6,885 nt of DNA from Bergeyella zoohelcum (GTDB lineage Bacteria > Bacteroidota > Bacteroidia > Flavobacteriales > Weeksellaceae): contig JAUNHO010000050.1 in assembly GCA_030523905.1 (NCBI GenBank), forward strand, positions 1-6,885, read 5' to 3'. The position numbers and the translations under genes are program-made. How positions within the stretch are numbered: position 1 is the first letter of the stretch; every line of letters starts with the position of its first letter. The notes beneath the pieces are model-generated. The model was not told the DNA's origin, made no database searches, and was given only the letters and a program-made list of their open reading frames with translations. This document shows, in pieces, positions 1-6,849 of this stretch.

Positions 1-50
1 TTGACCCAGCGGATACTCAGTTTGATGTAGCCGATGCAAAAAATAAATAG
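1..50 (+). CDS. Possible 3' end of an upstream gene (partial, unidentified)
   Basis: One forward frame is open from the window edge and ends at a TAG at 48-50, reading DPADTQFDVADAKNK. The other two forward frames have stops inside this stretch, at 2-4 and 28-30. Fifteen codons are too few to name a product or prove that this is coding. In many Flavobacteriia the separate homocysteine-binding subunit of methionine synthase lies just upstream of the gene at 122, but this tail has no feature of that family (for example the GGCCG zinc-site cysteines), so I do not assign it. The following 71 bases, 51-121, are AT-rich and hold no convincing promoter or terminator. Co-transcription with the next gene is therefore possible but unproven. 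Confidence 0.3.
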   Translation, partial: DPADTQFDVADAKNK

Positions 51-121
51 CAGATATGCGAATTTAATCAGCAGAAATAAAATTTGATGATAAAAATTCA
101 AAAATAAGTACAAAACACAGA

Positions 122-2824
122 ATGAAAGATAATATTAAGGAAAATAAAACTTCATTACAACCCATCAGGCTGAAATTATCAGGTCTTGAACCATTGATTT
201 CAGATGAAAACTCCAATTTCATTAATGTAGGAGAGCGAACCAATGTGGCAGGGTCAAAGAAATTCCTGAGGCTCATCAAGGAAGAGAAATATGCCGAAGC
301 CTTGGAGATTGCAAGGCATCAGGTGGAGGGCGGTGCTCAGATTCTTGATGTCAATATGGACGATGGTCTCATCGATGGCAAGGAAGCAATGGTGAAGTTC
401 CTTAATTTAGTCGTGTCCGAGCCAGATATTTCGCGGATTCCCATAATGGTAGATTCCTCCAAGTGGGAAATTTTGGAGGCTGGTTTGCAGGTCGTTCAGG
501 GGAAATGTGTGGTCAATTCCATCAGTTTGAAAGGCGGTGAGGCAGAGTTCATCAGCCAAGCCAAAAAGATAAAACGCTACGGAGCAGCAATGATTGTGAT
601 GGCCTTTGATGAGGTCGGTCAGGCAGATACTTATGATAGAAGGGTAGAAATCGCCGAAAGGTCTTACCGCATTTTGGTAGATGAAGTGGGCTTTCCACCG
701 CAGGATATTATCTTTGATTTGAATATTTTCCCAGTGGCTACGGGTATGGACGAACACCGAAAAAACGCCATTGATTTCATTGAAGCCACGCGTTGGGTGC
801 GTACGAATTTGCCTTATGCCTCCGTGAGTGGCGGGGTTTCCAATGTCTCTTTTTCTTTCCGTGGAAATGATACGGTGCGGGAGGCTATGCACTCGGTTTT
901 CCTGTATTATGCCATCAAAGCAGGTATGAATATGGGGATTGTAAATCCTACAATGCTAGAGGTTTATGACGAAATTCCGAAGGAATTACTAGAATTGGTG
1001 GAAGATGTAATGCTTGACCGCCGAGACGATGCCACGGAACGACTTCTTGACTATTCCGAAAAATACAAATCCGTAAAAAAAGAAAAAGTAGAGGATTTAA
1101 GTTGGCGTGAGCAACCTCTACAAGAGCGAATTACCTACGCTTTGGTAAAGGGGATAGACCGCTTTGTGGAAGAAGATATGGAGGAGGCTCGTCTGGTAGC
1201 AAAACGCCCATTAGATGTGATAGAAGGCAACCTAATGACGGGAATGAGCGTAGTGGGAGACCTTTTCGGAAGCGGAAAAATGTTCCTTCCCCAAGTAGTG
1301 AAATCCGCAAGGGTAATGAAAAAAGCAGTGGCCCACCTCCAACCATTCATTGAAGCGGAAAAAGATGCCACTCGTCCGAGTAATGGCAAGATATTAATGG
1401 CAACCGTAAAGGGCGATGTTCACGATATTGGTAAAAATATTGTGGGCGTGGTTTTGGGGTGCAACAATTATGAAATAGTAGATTTAGGCGTGATGGTTCC
1501 TGCCGAAAAAATCATTCAAACGGCGATAGATGAGAAAGTAGATGTCATTGGGCTGAGCGGTCTCATCACTCCGAGCCTTGATGAAATGGTCTATGTGGCA
1601 AGTGAGCTGGATAGATTGGGGCTAGATTTCCCTTTGATGATAGGCGGTGCCACTACTTCCAAAGCCCATACCGCTGTGAAAATCGCTCCGAAATACAAGC
1701 ATTCCGTTATCCATGTGAATGATGCTTCGCGTTCGGTGAATGTGGTCAGTTCACTCTTGAATAAAGAAAAATCAGCGGAATATTGTGCCGAAATCAAAAG
1801 AGATTATGATGAATTTAGGGAGAAATTTTTAGGCAGAAAAGTAGATAAAGAATATGTGTCTATCCAAGAGGCAAGGGAACAAAATTTCAAGATAGATTGG
1901 GACAATTACGAGATTTTTAAGCCTAAAAAATTGGGCGTTACCATCATTGAAGACCTTGATTTGAGGGAACTTGTGCCGTTTATAGACTGGACGCCTTTCT
2001 TTTGGTCGTGGGATTTGGCAGGGAAGTATCCAAAGATTTTAGAAGATGAAATCGTAGGCGAAGAAGCGAAAAACCTCTACCGAGATGCCCAAGAAATGCT
2101 CCAAAAAATCCTTGACGAAAAATGGCTCACGGCAAAAGGAATTTTCGGACTTTTCCCAGCCAATAGCGATGAACGAGATGATATTTCGGTAATGGACGAA
2201 AATGGAAACGAATTGGCAAAATTCCGAACGCTTCGCCAACAATTGAAAAAATCAGCTGGAAAAGAATACCTAGCTCTATCGGATTTCATTGCTCCGAAAA
2301 CCACAGGAAAAACCGATTATATGGGGGCTTTCTGCGTAACCACAGGCTTCGGAACGGAAGAAAAAGCGAAAGAATATGAAGCCCAAAACGACGATTATAA
2401 TGCGATAATGGTAAAAGCCCTTTCCGACCGATTTGCGGAGGCGTTTGCGGAATATTTACACCATAAAGTAAGAACTGAATATTGGGGCTATGCCGCTGAT
2501 GAAAACCTTGTGAATGAGGAACTTATCGCCGAAAAATACGAGGGAATCCGCCCTGCTCCTGGCTATCCTGCTTGTCCAGACCATTTGGAGAAAGAGACCA
2601 TTTGGCAATTACTAAAAGTAGAGGAAAACATAGGTGTAATCCTTACCGAAAGTTTGGCGATGTTTCCTACGGCGGCGGTTTCGGGTTATTATTTTGCCAA
2701 TCCGAAATCCAAATATTTTGGTTTAGGAAAAATCTCCGAAGACCAGCTGAAAGACTATGCCGACCGCAAGGGCGTGGATTTGGAATACGCCAGAAAATGG
2801 CTAATGCCGAATTTGGCAGAGTAG
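122..2824 (+). CDS. metH: Cobalamin-dependent methionine synthase lacking the homocysteine-binding domain
   Basis: This cytoplasmic enzyme transfers the methyl group of 5-methyltetrahydrofolate through cobalamin to homocysteine, giving methionine. Domains in order: pterin-binding domain, about 33-300 (NVGERTN at 35-41, then VEGGAQILDVNMDD); cobalamin cap, about 325-415 (GDLFGSGKMFLPQVVKSARV); B12-binding Rossmann domain, about 425-565; S-adenosylmethionine-dependent activation domain, about 590-895. DVHDIG places the cobalt-ligating histidine at His434 with Asp432, and Ser485 completes the triad, matching E. coli Asp757/His759/Ser810. In the activation domain, Asp622 (IDWTPFF) and R810-PAPGY-PACPDH match the family's SAM-binding residues. 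The protein is 900 aa against about 1227 in E. coli; the difference is the roughly 325-residue N-terminal homocysteine/zinc module, which is absent. Every later domain is intact and collinear, so this is a split enzyme rather than a decayed one. The ATG at 122 lies shortly before the pterin domain and has no Shine-Dalgarno sequence, which is normal for Bacteroidota. Confidence 0.97.
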   Translation: MKDNIKENKTSLQPIRLKLSGLEPLISDENSNFINVGERTNVAGSKKFLRLIKEEKYAEALEIARHQVEGGAQILDVNMDDGLIDGKEAMVKFLNLVVSEPDISRIPIMVDSSKWEILEAGLQVVQGKCVVNSISLKGGEAEFISQAKKIKRYGAAMIVMAFDEVGQADTYDRRVEIAERSYRILVDEVGFPPQDIIFDLNIFPVATGMDEHRKNAIDFIEATRWVRTNLPYASVSGGVSNVSFSFRGNDTVREAMHSVFLYYAIKAGMNMGIVNPTMLEVYDEIPKELLELVEDVMLDRRDDATERLLDYSEKYKSVKKEKVEDLSWREQPLQERITYALVKGIDRFVEEDMEEARLVAKRPLDVIEGNLMTGMSVVGDLFGSGKMFLPQVVKSARVMKKAVAHLQPFIEAEKDATRPSNGKILMATVKGDVHDIGKNIVGVVLGCNNYEIVDLGVMVPAEKIIQTAIDEKVDVIGLSGLITPSLDEMVYVASELDRLGLDFPLMIGGATTSKAHTAVKIAPKYKHSVIHVNDASRSVNVVSSLLNKEKSAEYCAEIKRDYDEFREKFLGRKVDKEYVSIQEAREQNFKIDWDNYEIFKPKKLGVTIIEDLDLRELVPFIDWTPFFWSWDLAGKYPKILEDEIVGEEAKNLYRDAQEMLQKILDEKWLTAKGIFGLFPANSDERDDISVMDENGNELAKFRTLRQQLKKSAGKEYLALSDFIAPKTTGKTDYMGAFCVTTGFGTEEKAKEYEAQNDDYNAIMVKALSDRFAEAFAEYLHHKVRTEYWGYAADENLVNEELIAEKYEGIRPAPGYPACPDHLEKETIWQLLKVEENIGVILTESLAMFPTAAVSGYYFANPKSKYFGLGKISEDQLKDYADRKGVDLEYARKWLMPNLAE

Positions 2825-2835
2825 AAAATTCCCCC

Positions 2836-2865
2836 TTGTTTATCCATTTATTATTACTAATTTTG
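2836..2865 (+). promoter_or_regulatory. Bacteroidota-type promoter for the OsmC-family gene
   Basis: TTG at 2836-2838 is followed after exactly 19 bases by TAATTTTG at 2858-2865, a full match to the TAnnTTTG -7 element used by the primary sigma factor of Bacteroidota. The predicted transcript start, near 2872, gives a leader of about 16 nt before the ATG at 2888. The site begins 12 bases after the metH stop codon, so the OsmC-family gene can be transcribed alone, although read-through from metH is not excluded because no terminator is visible in the gap. Confidence 0.6.
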
Positions 2866-2887
2866 TTCATCTTAAAAAAGATATAAA

Positions 2888-3313
2888 ATGAAAATAACAC
2901 TCAACAGAATCAATGATGATTTCCTTTTTGAATGCACCAATAGTGCTGGGCATTCTGTTTTGCTAGATAATATCACACAGCCCAATGCCAAAGGGGTCTC
3001 CCCGATGGAAAGCCTTATGATGGCGGTAGCAGGGTGTAGCGGTATAGATGTGGTGGCAATACTGAAAAAGCAACGCCAAACGATTACCAATTTCCGTGCA
3101 GAAGTAGAGGGCGAACGCGTACAAGTAGAAGATGCAAAGCCATTCAAAACACTGGTTGTCAAGTTTTTTATAGATGGAGAGGTAGAGGCTAAAAAAGCGT
3201 ATAGAGCTACCCAATTATCATTTGAAAAATATTGTTCGGTGTCTAAAACGCTTAACCCAAATGTGGAAATTTTCTACGAAACTTTTGTAAATGGAATGAA
3301 AGTAGAAGACTAA
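2888..3313 (+). CDS. OsmC-family protein (YhfA-like)
   Basis: A small cytoplasmic protein of the OsmC/Ohr fold (141 aa, typical length). Members that have been studied reduce organic or fatty-acid hydroperoxides with a pair of redox cysteines; the YhfA branch has no firmly established substrate. Both cysteines are present: Cys50 in SPMESLMMAVAGCSGIDVV, on the expected central helix, and Cys116 in SFEKYCSVSKTL. The motif order (GHSVLLDN, SPMESLMMAVAGCS, EKYCSV) fits E. coli YhfA better than classical Ohr. There is no signal peptide. The gene lies 63 bp after metH in the same direction, so a role linked to thiol or sulfur-amino-acid metabolism is reasonable but inferred. A hairpin terminator follows its TAA stop directly. 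The family call is firm; the peroxidase activity is not shown by the sequence alone. Confidence 0.92.
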   Translation: MKITLNRINDDFLFECTNSAGHSVLLDNITQPNAKGVSPMESLMMAVAGCSGIDVVAILKKQRQTITNFRAEVEGERVQVEDAKPFKTLVVKFFIDGEVEAKKAYRATQLSFEKYCSVSKTLNPNVEIFYETFVNGMKVED

Positions 3314-3319
3314 AAAAAG

Positions 3320-3353
3320 AAAAAGCAATCCAGTTTCTTGGGTTGCTTTTTTT
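3320..3353. terminator. Bidirectional intrinsic terminator between convergent genes
   Basis: AAAAAGCAATCC at 3320-3331 pairs with GGGTTGCTTTTT at 3340-3351 (12 bp with one G-U wobble) around the 8-base loop AGTTTCTT. On the + strand the stem runs into a T tract (to 3353). On the - strand it is followed by TTTTTCTTTTTTT, the complement of the A-rich sequence after the OsmC-family stop. It starts 7 bases after that stop, and its right edge is 20 bases from the marC stop, so it can end both transcripts. Confidence 0.85.
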
Positions 3354-3372
3354 ATATGAAAAAAATATTTTT

Positions 3373-3984
3373 TTATATTTTGAAAATAATTAAGAGAGAA
3401 TTGACAACATACTGAATACCAATTGCTAAAACTAAAAAACCAATGATTTTAGAAAGCGTAAGCATACCAGATTTTCCCAAAAATTTGGTGATGTAGTTGC
3501 CACTTCGGAAGATAAGAAAAATACTAATCGCTACGCCCAAAACCGCCGTAATGATGATGCCTTTATCCACAAAATTTGGGTATTCATCATACATAGAAAT
3601 CAGTAGAGACATAGAGCCAGGCCCTGCCATTAGTGGGATTGCCAGTGGTGTCATCGCGATGTTAGACTTATCATTTTCGGCTAGTTCATCATCTTTTTTC
3701 TCTTTATTCATCTCGCCAGAAAGTAGGCTAAAACCAGCCATACAGATGAGAAATCCACCCGCGATTCTAAGGACATCAATCGTAATTCCCATAAAATCAA
3801 GAATATACTCGCCTATAAAAAATGAAACGGTAAGGATAATAAAAACATTAATGGCCGACCAAAGTGCCGTTTTGTTTTTAGATTCTTTGGAATCGTGCTG
3901 TGTAAGTCCTAGGAAAACAGGGAGATTCCCAATGGGGTTCAGTACTGAAAATAATGATGCAAAAGTTAATAAAAATAAAGCCAT
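3373..3984 (-). CDS. MarC-family integral membrane protein
   Basis: A 203-aa inner-membrane protein of the MarC family (formerly UPF0056; relatives YchE and YhgN), whose function is unknown. The name came from the E. coli mar locus, but a role for MarC in multidrug resistance has not held up. Family signatures seen are NPIGNLPVFLGLT (16-28), RIAGGFLICMAGFSLL (73-88) and MTPLAIPLMAGPGSMS (111-126), plus the C-terminal SKIIGFLVLAIGIQYV (178-193). Hydrophobicity suggests six helices, near 2-24, 42-64, 69-88, 110-131, 141-159 and 177-201, with a charged lysine/glutamate-rich linker at 91-108 between the two repeats. Length is typical. The ATG start lies about 16 nt from a predicted transcript start. 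The gene is transcribed towards the OsmC-family gene and away from the TonB receptor gene; nothing ties it functionally to either. Confidence 0.93.
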   Translation of the reverse strand: MALFLLTFASLFSVLNPIGNLPVFLGLTQHDSKESKNKTALWSAINVFIILTVSFFIGEYILDFMGITIDVLRIAGGFLICMAGFSLLSGEMNKEKKDDELAENDKSNIAMTPLAIPLMAGPGSMSLLISMYDEYPNFVDKGIIITAVLGVAISIFLIFRSGNYITKFLGKSGMLTLSKIIGFLVLAIGIQYVVNSLLIIFKI

Positions 3985-4006
3985 AAATCTGTTTAATAAG
4001 GTTTCG

Positions 4007-4037
4007 CAAAAATAATTTTATTTTTCAAAATTGCCAA
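4007..4037 (-). promoter_or_regulatory. Bacteroidota-type promoter for the MarC-family gene
   Basis: Read on the minus strand, TTG (4037-4035) is followed after 20 bases by TATTTTTG (4014-4007), an exact TAnnTTTG -7 element. Transcription would begin near position 4000, leaving a very short leader before the start codon whose first base is 3984. It is divergent from the receptor promoter, and the two -33 elements are about 55 bp apart. Confidence 0.55.
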
Positions 4038-4076
4038 TATTAAAACTGAATTTTTTATAAAAGATAAATTTCAAAA

Positions 4077-4105
4077 TATTACCCTACTAATTTGGTAGGA
4101 GAATA
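4077..4105. promoter_or_regulatory. Imperfect palindrome over the receptor promoter, candidate operator
   Basis: The core CCTACTAATTTGGTAGG (4083-4099) is an inverted repeat around a single central T at 4091, with only one mismatched pair. Extending to 14-nt arms (4077-4090 and 4092-4105) keeps 11 of 14 positions symmetric. The core overlaps the -33 TTTG (4091-4094) of the receptor promoter, where a dimeric regulator would block RNA polymerase. There is no T tract next to the right arm and no gene ends here, so a terminator is unlikely. The layout, with half sites around an A/T centre, broadly resembles operators of Rrf2-family regulators (IscR/CymR type), but the regulator cannot be named from this window. 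Confidence 0.5.
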
Positions 4106-4121
4106 ATTTTTTATATCTTTG
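4091..4121 (+). promoter_or_regulatory. Bacteroidota-type promoter for the TonB-dependent receptor
   Basis: TTTG at 4091-4094 and TATCTTTG at 4114-4121 are separated by 19 bases, a consensus match to the Bacteroidota primary sigma factor promoter. The start of transcription is expected near 4128, giving a leader of about 28 nt that is A-rich and has no Shine-Dalgarno sequence before the ATG at 4156. Because the -33 element sits inside the palindrome at 4077-4105, repression at this site is the simplest reading. Confidence 0.75.
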
Positions 4122-4155
4122 CACCCGCAAAAAATAAGAAAATATAATAATAGAT

Positions 4156-6849
4156 ATGATTAATTTTAGAAAAAGTTCAGTTTTATTGACGGCTGGGGTG
4201 CTGTTTTTTTCGGCAGAGGTCTCGGCACAAAAATCAGATTCTCTCAAAGAGAAAAATGTGGAAGAGGTGGTGCTTTTGGGAAGCCGCTCGGCAGGGCGTT
4301 CCAAGGTAGATAGCCCAGTGCCAGTAGATGTTTTCAATGTAAGCCAAATGGGGGTGAGCCTTCCGCAGACGAATATCAACCAAATGCTGAATATCATCGC
4401 TCCATCTTTTACTTCCACCATACAGACCAATGCTGATGGTACAGACCACCTAGACCCTGCACAATTGAGAGGTTTAGGTCCAGACCAAGTTTTGGTTTTA
4501 GTCAATGGTAAAAGGAGACACACTTCGGCTTTGGTGAATGTGAATGGAACGCCAGGGCGTGGAACGGTGGGAACAGACCTAAACGCCATTCCTGCTTTTG
4601 CGGTGAATAGAATAGAGGTTTTGCGAGATGGTGCGGCAGCTCAGTATGGTTCTGATGCCATTGCTGGGGTGATGAATCTTTCCCTAAAAAGAGATACTGG
4701 GAAACTCGCAGGGCAGATTAGCTATGGTGGAAACCTAACTTCCGCAGCGAATGACCATACAGGAAATTTTGATGGGCAAACCATACAAGTAGATCTGAAC
4801 TACGGAGGGAAAATCGGTAGAAAAGGTGGCTTCTACAATCTCACTTGGTCTTCGCAGTTTCGTGAGCCTACTTTTAGGGCGGGTACAGAAAGTGCAGCGA
4901 TTTTCAATGCCTATAATGCCATTGAGCAAAGAGCCTTGGAGGGCGGTGTGAATTTATCTTCACTATTTAATAATATTAATAATCTCTCCAATCCTTCGCA
5001 GTTGATAGGCTACATTCAGCAGTATGCTCCGCAGGTGTCTTATTTCTCGGCAGATTTACAACAGCAGATTGCTTCGGCGACTTCTATCAGTACGCTTCAA
5101 TCTTTGTTAAGGGCTGATGTAACCGACCAAGAACTGGCATACAGAGGGCTTACGAGAAAGGATTTTAATATGCAAGTGGGGCAATCCAAATTGAGCAATC
5201 ATCAGTTATTTGCGAATATAGAAGTGCCAATCAATGAAGACTGGAAAGTCTATTCTTTCGGTGGATATGGTTATAGACAAGGAAGCTCGGCAGGATTTTA
5301 CAGAAGACCGAACCAAGTGAGAACCTTCACAGGGCTTTACCCTAATGGGTTTTTACCAAAGATAGAAACGGGGATAGAAGACATCTCTTTTGCAACTGGT
5401 TTGAAAGGGCGTTTGGGAGATTGGAAACTAGATTTTAGTAATACTTTTGGGCAAAATTCATTTGATTATACCATTACTAATACTGGGAACACGAGTTTAG
5501 GCTTCAGCTCTCCATCGAAGTTTAACGCAGGTGGATTAAGATTTTTACAAAACACCATCAACCTTGATGTTAGCAAAGGTTTTGATGTATTATCTGGGCT
5601 GAATGTGGCTTTTGGGGCAGAGCAAAGAACCGAAAATTTCAAAATGACGGCTGGGCAACCAGAGTCTTATTTGGCGTATGATGTTAATGGAAATATAGCA
5701 ACGCAGACTTCCGTTAATCCTACTGATTTCTTCGGTGCAGTACGCCCTGGTGGTTCGCAGGTGTTTGCTGGTTTCCGTGCAGAGAATGCCGTGAATGAAA
5801 GCCGATACTCCTATGCAGGTTATGCCGATTTGGAACTGAATGTTACCAAAAACTGGCTTCTCAATGGGGCTATTCGCTATGAAAATTATTCGGATTTTGG
5901 TTCTACTTTCAACTATAAACTGGCTACAAGATTAAAATTGGCAGATAATTTTAATCTCCGTGCGGCGGGTTCTACGGGTTTCAGGGCTCCGTCTATTCAC
6001 CAGATTTATTATAGCACTACGGGGACTACCTATCTCAATCAGCAGTTGTACGAAACGGGGACTTTTAGTAATCATTCCGAAATTGCAGAACTACTCGGTA
6101 TTCCAAAGCTAAAACAAGAGACTTCAAAGTCTTTGAGTGCTGGTTTTACCTATAAAATCCCAAGTGCAAATCTTACCATCACAGGTGATGCGTATTTCAC
6201 AAGAATTGACGATAGAATTATCCTAACCGACCAATTCCGAAGACCTTCTACCGCTGGTGCTCTGCAAACGATTTTTGATAACGCAGGGGTTACTGCCGCT
6301 CAGTTTTTTGCCAATGCTATTGATACCGAAACCAAAGGTCTAGATGTGGTGGTTTCTCATACTTACAGAGGTGGCTCGGCGTTGAAGATAGATAATAATT
6401 TTGCTATTAACCTTAATAAAACCAAGCAAGTAGGAGATATTCATTCTTCTGATGTTCTCAGAGATGCAGGGCTAGAAGGGCAGTATTTCACCGAGCGTAT
6501 CCGTGTGTATTTAGAGGAGGCTGTGCCAAGACTGAAAGCGAGTTTGTCTCACGATATTTCTTGGAAAAACCTTAATCTTTATGTACGAAATAGCTATTTC
6601 GGAAAGGTAACAGGGGCTGATGGAACTTTGGTGAATGGCGTGTCTAATCCGTATGCTCATCAAATAATGACCGATAGGGTGATTACCGACTTGTCCGTAG
6701 GCTACAAATTCTCTCCGCAAGTGAGTCTTACTGTGGGAGCGAACAATATTTTTGATGTCTATCCGAGCCAGAATGTGGTAGAAAACTCTAATAATAACCA
6801 GTTTGTTTACACGCGTTCTACTTCGCAGTTTGGCATCAACGGACGATAA
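4156..6849 (+). CDS. TonB-dependent outer-membrane receptor, short at the C-terminus
   Basis: A gated beta-barrel that imports a scarce nutrient across the outer membrane using TonB/ExbB/ExbD energy; substrate unknown. A signal peptide (basic FRK, hydrophobic core 8-20) probably ends at SA24|Q25. A TonB-box-like segment, VEEVVLLGSR, spans 35-44. The plug is about 50-180, with LRGLGPDQVLVLVNGKRRH (104-122) and NRIEVLRDGAAAQYGSDAIAG (151-171, the classic end-of-plug motif). The barrel includes GFYRRP, YPNGFLPKI (395-403) and TGFRAPS (607-613), typical of large iron-complex-type receptors. There is no carboxypeptidase-like N-terminal extension and no SusD gene follows within the window, so this is not a SusC glycan system. 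A Gln/Ser/Asn-rich stretch at about 255-330 is probably an extracellular loop. The protein stops at TSQFGINGR; most relatives continue about 10-15 residues through the last strand to a terminal Phe. This may be a real variant or a frameshift. The family call is firm; siderophore, vitamin or sulfur-compound transport are all possible. Confidence 0.93.
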   Translation: MINFRKSSVLLTAGVLFFSAEVSAQKSDSLKEKNVEEVVLLGSRSAGRSKVDSPVPVDVFNVSQMGVSLPQTNINQMLNIIAPSFTSTIQTNADGTDHLDPAQLRGLGPDQVLVLVNGKRRHTSALVNVNGTPGRGTVGTDLNAIPAFAVNRIEVLRDGAAAQYGSDAIAGVMNLSLKRDTGKLAGQISYGGNLTSAANDHTGNFDGQTIQVDLNYGGKIGRKGGFYNLTWSSQFREPTFRAGTESAAIFNAYNAIEQRALEGGVNLSSLFNNINNLSNPSQLIGYIQQYAPQVSYFSADLQQQIASATSISTLQSLLRADVTDQELAYRGLTRKDFNMQVGQSKLSNHQLFANIEVPINEDWKVYSFGGYGYRQGSSAGFYRRPNQVRTFTGLYPNGFLPKIETGIEDISFATGLKGRLGDWKLDFSNTFGQNSFDYTITNTGNTSLGFSSPSKFNAGGLRFLQNTINLDVSKGFDVLSGLNVAFGAEQRTENFKMTAGQPESYLAYDVNGNIATQTSVNPTDFFGAVRPGGSQVFAGFRAENAVNESRYSYAGYADLELNVTKNWLLNGAIRYENYSDFGSTFNYKLATRLKLADNFNLRAAGSTGFRAPSIHQIYYSTTGTTYLNQQLYETGTFSNHSEIAELLGIPKLKQETSKSLSAGFTYKIPSANLTITGDAYFTRIDDRIILTDQFRRPSTAGALQTIFDNAGVTAAQFFANAIDTETKGLDVVVSHTYRGGSALKIDNNFAINLNKTKQVGDIHSSDVLRDAGLEGQYFTERIRVYLEEAVPRLKASLSHDISWKNLNLYVRNSYFGKVTGADGTLVNGVSNPYAHQIMTDRVITDLSVGYKFSPQVSLTVGANNIFDVYPSQNVVENSNNNQFVYTRSTSQFGINGR

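Noticed and set aside
79..86. AAAATTTG as a possible -7 element for metH
   Set aside because: It departs from TAnnTTTG at the first base, and no TTG lies at the right distance upstream. I could not support a promoter for metH inside the window.
407..892. 161-codon open frame on the - strand inside metH
   Set aside because: It lies entirely within a strongly conserved MetH pterin domain and its translation has no recognisable motif.
122..2824. Truncated or pseudogene metH
   Set aside because: The missing 325 residues match a complete domain boundary, all later catalytic and cofactor residues are intact, and split forms are known in this phylum.
2572..2886. 104-codon + strand frame overlapping the end of metH and the gap after it
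   Set aside because: The metH frame is conserved to its last residues here. The overlapping frame has no family features and covers the OsmC-gene promoter.
3497..4015. 172-codon open frame on the + strand opposite the MarC-family gene
   Set aside because: It is fully antisense to a clear membrane-protein gene, starts within it, has no family features, and would run through the marC promoter. It is a shadow of the real gene.
4083..4099. The palindrome read as a transcription terminator
   Set aside because: The nearest T-rich run on the + side begins several bases away from the stem, no gene ends here on either strand, and the repeat overlaps a strong promoter, so an operator is more likely.
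4071..4589. 172-codon open frame on the - strand covering the start of the receptor gene and its promoter
   Set aside because: It overlaps the signal peptide and plug region, which have clear family motifs on the other strand; its translation is low in complexity and without domains.
4156..6849. SusC-type glycan receptor
   Set aside because: No carboxypeptidase-regulatory-like N-terminal extension is present and no SusD gene follows within the window; plug and barrel motifs fit the iron-complex-type receptor class instead.
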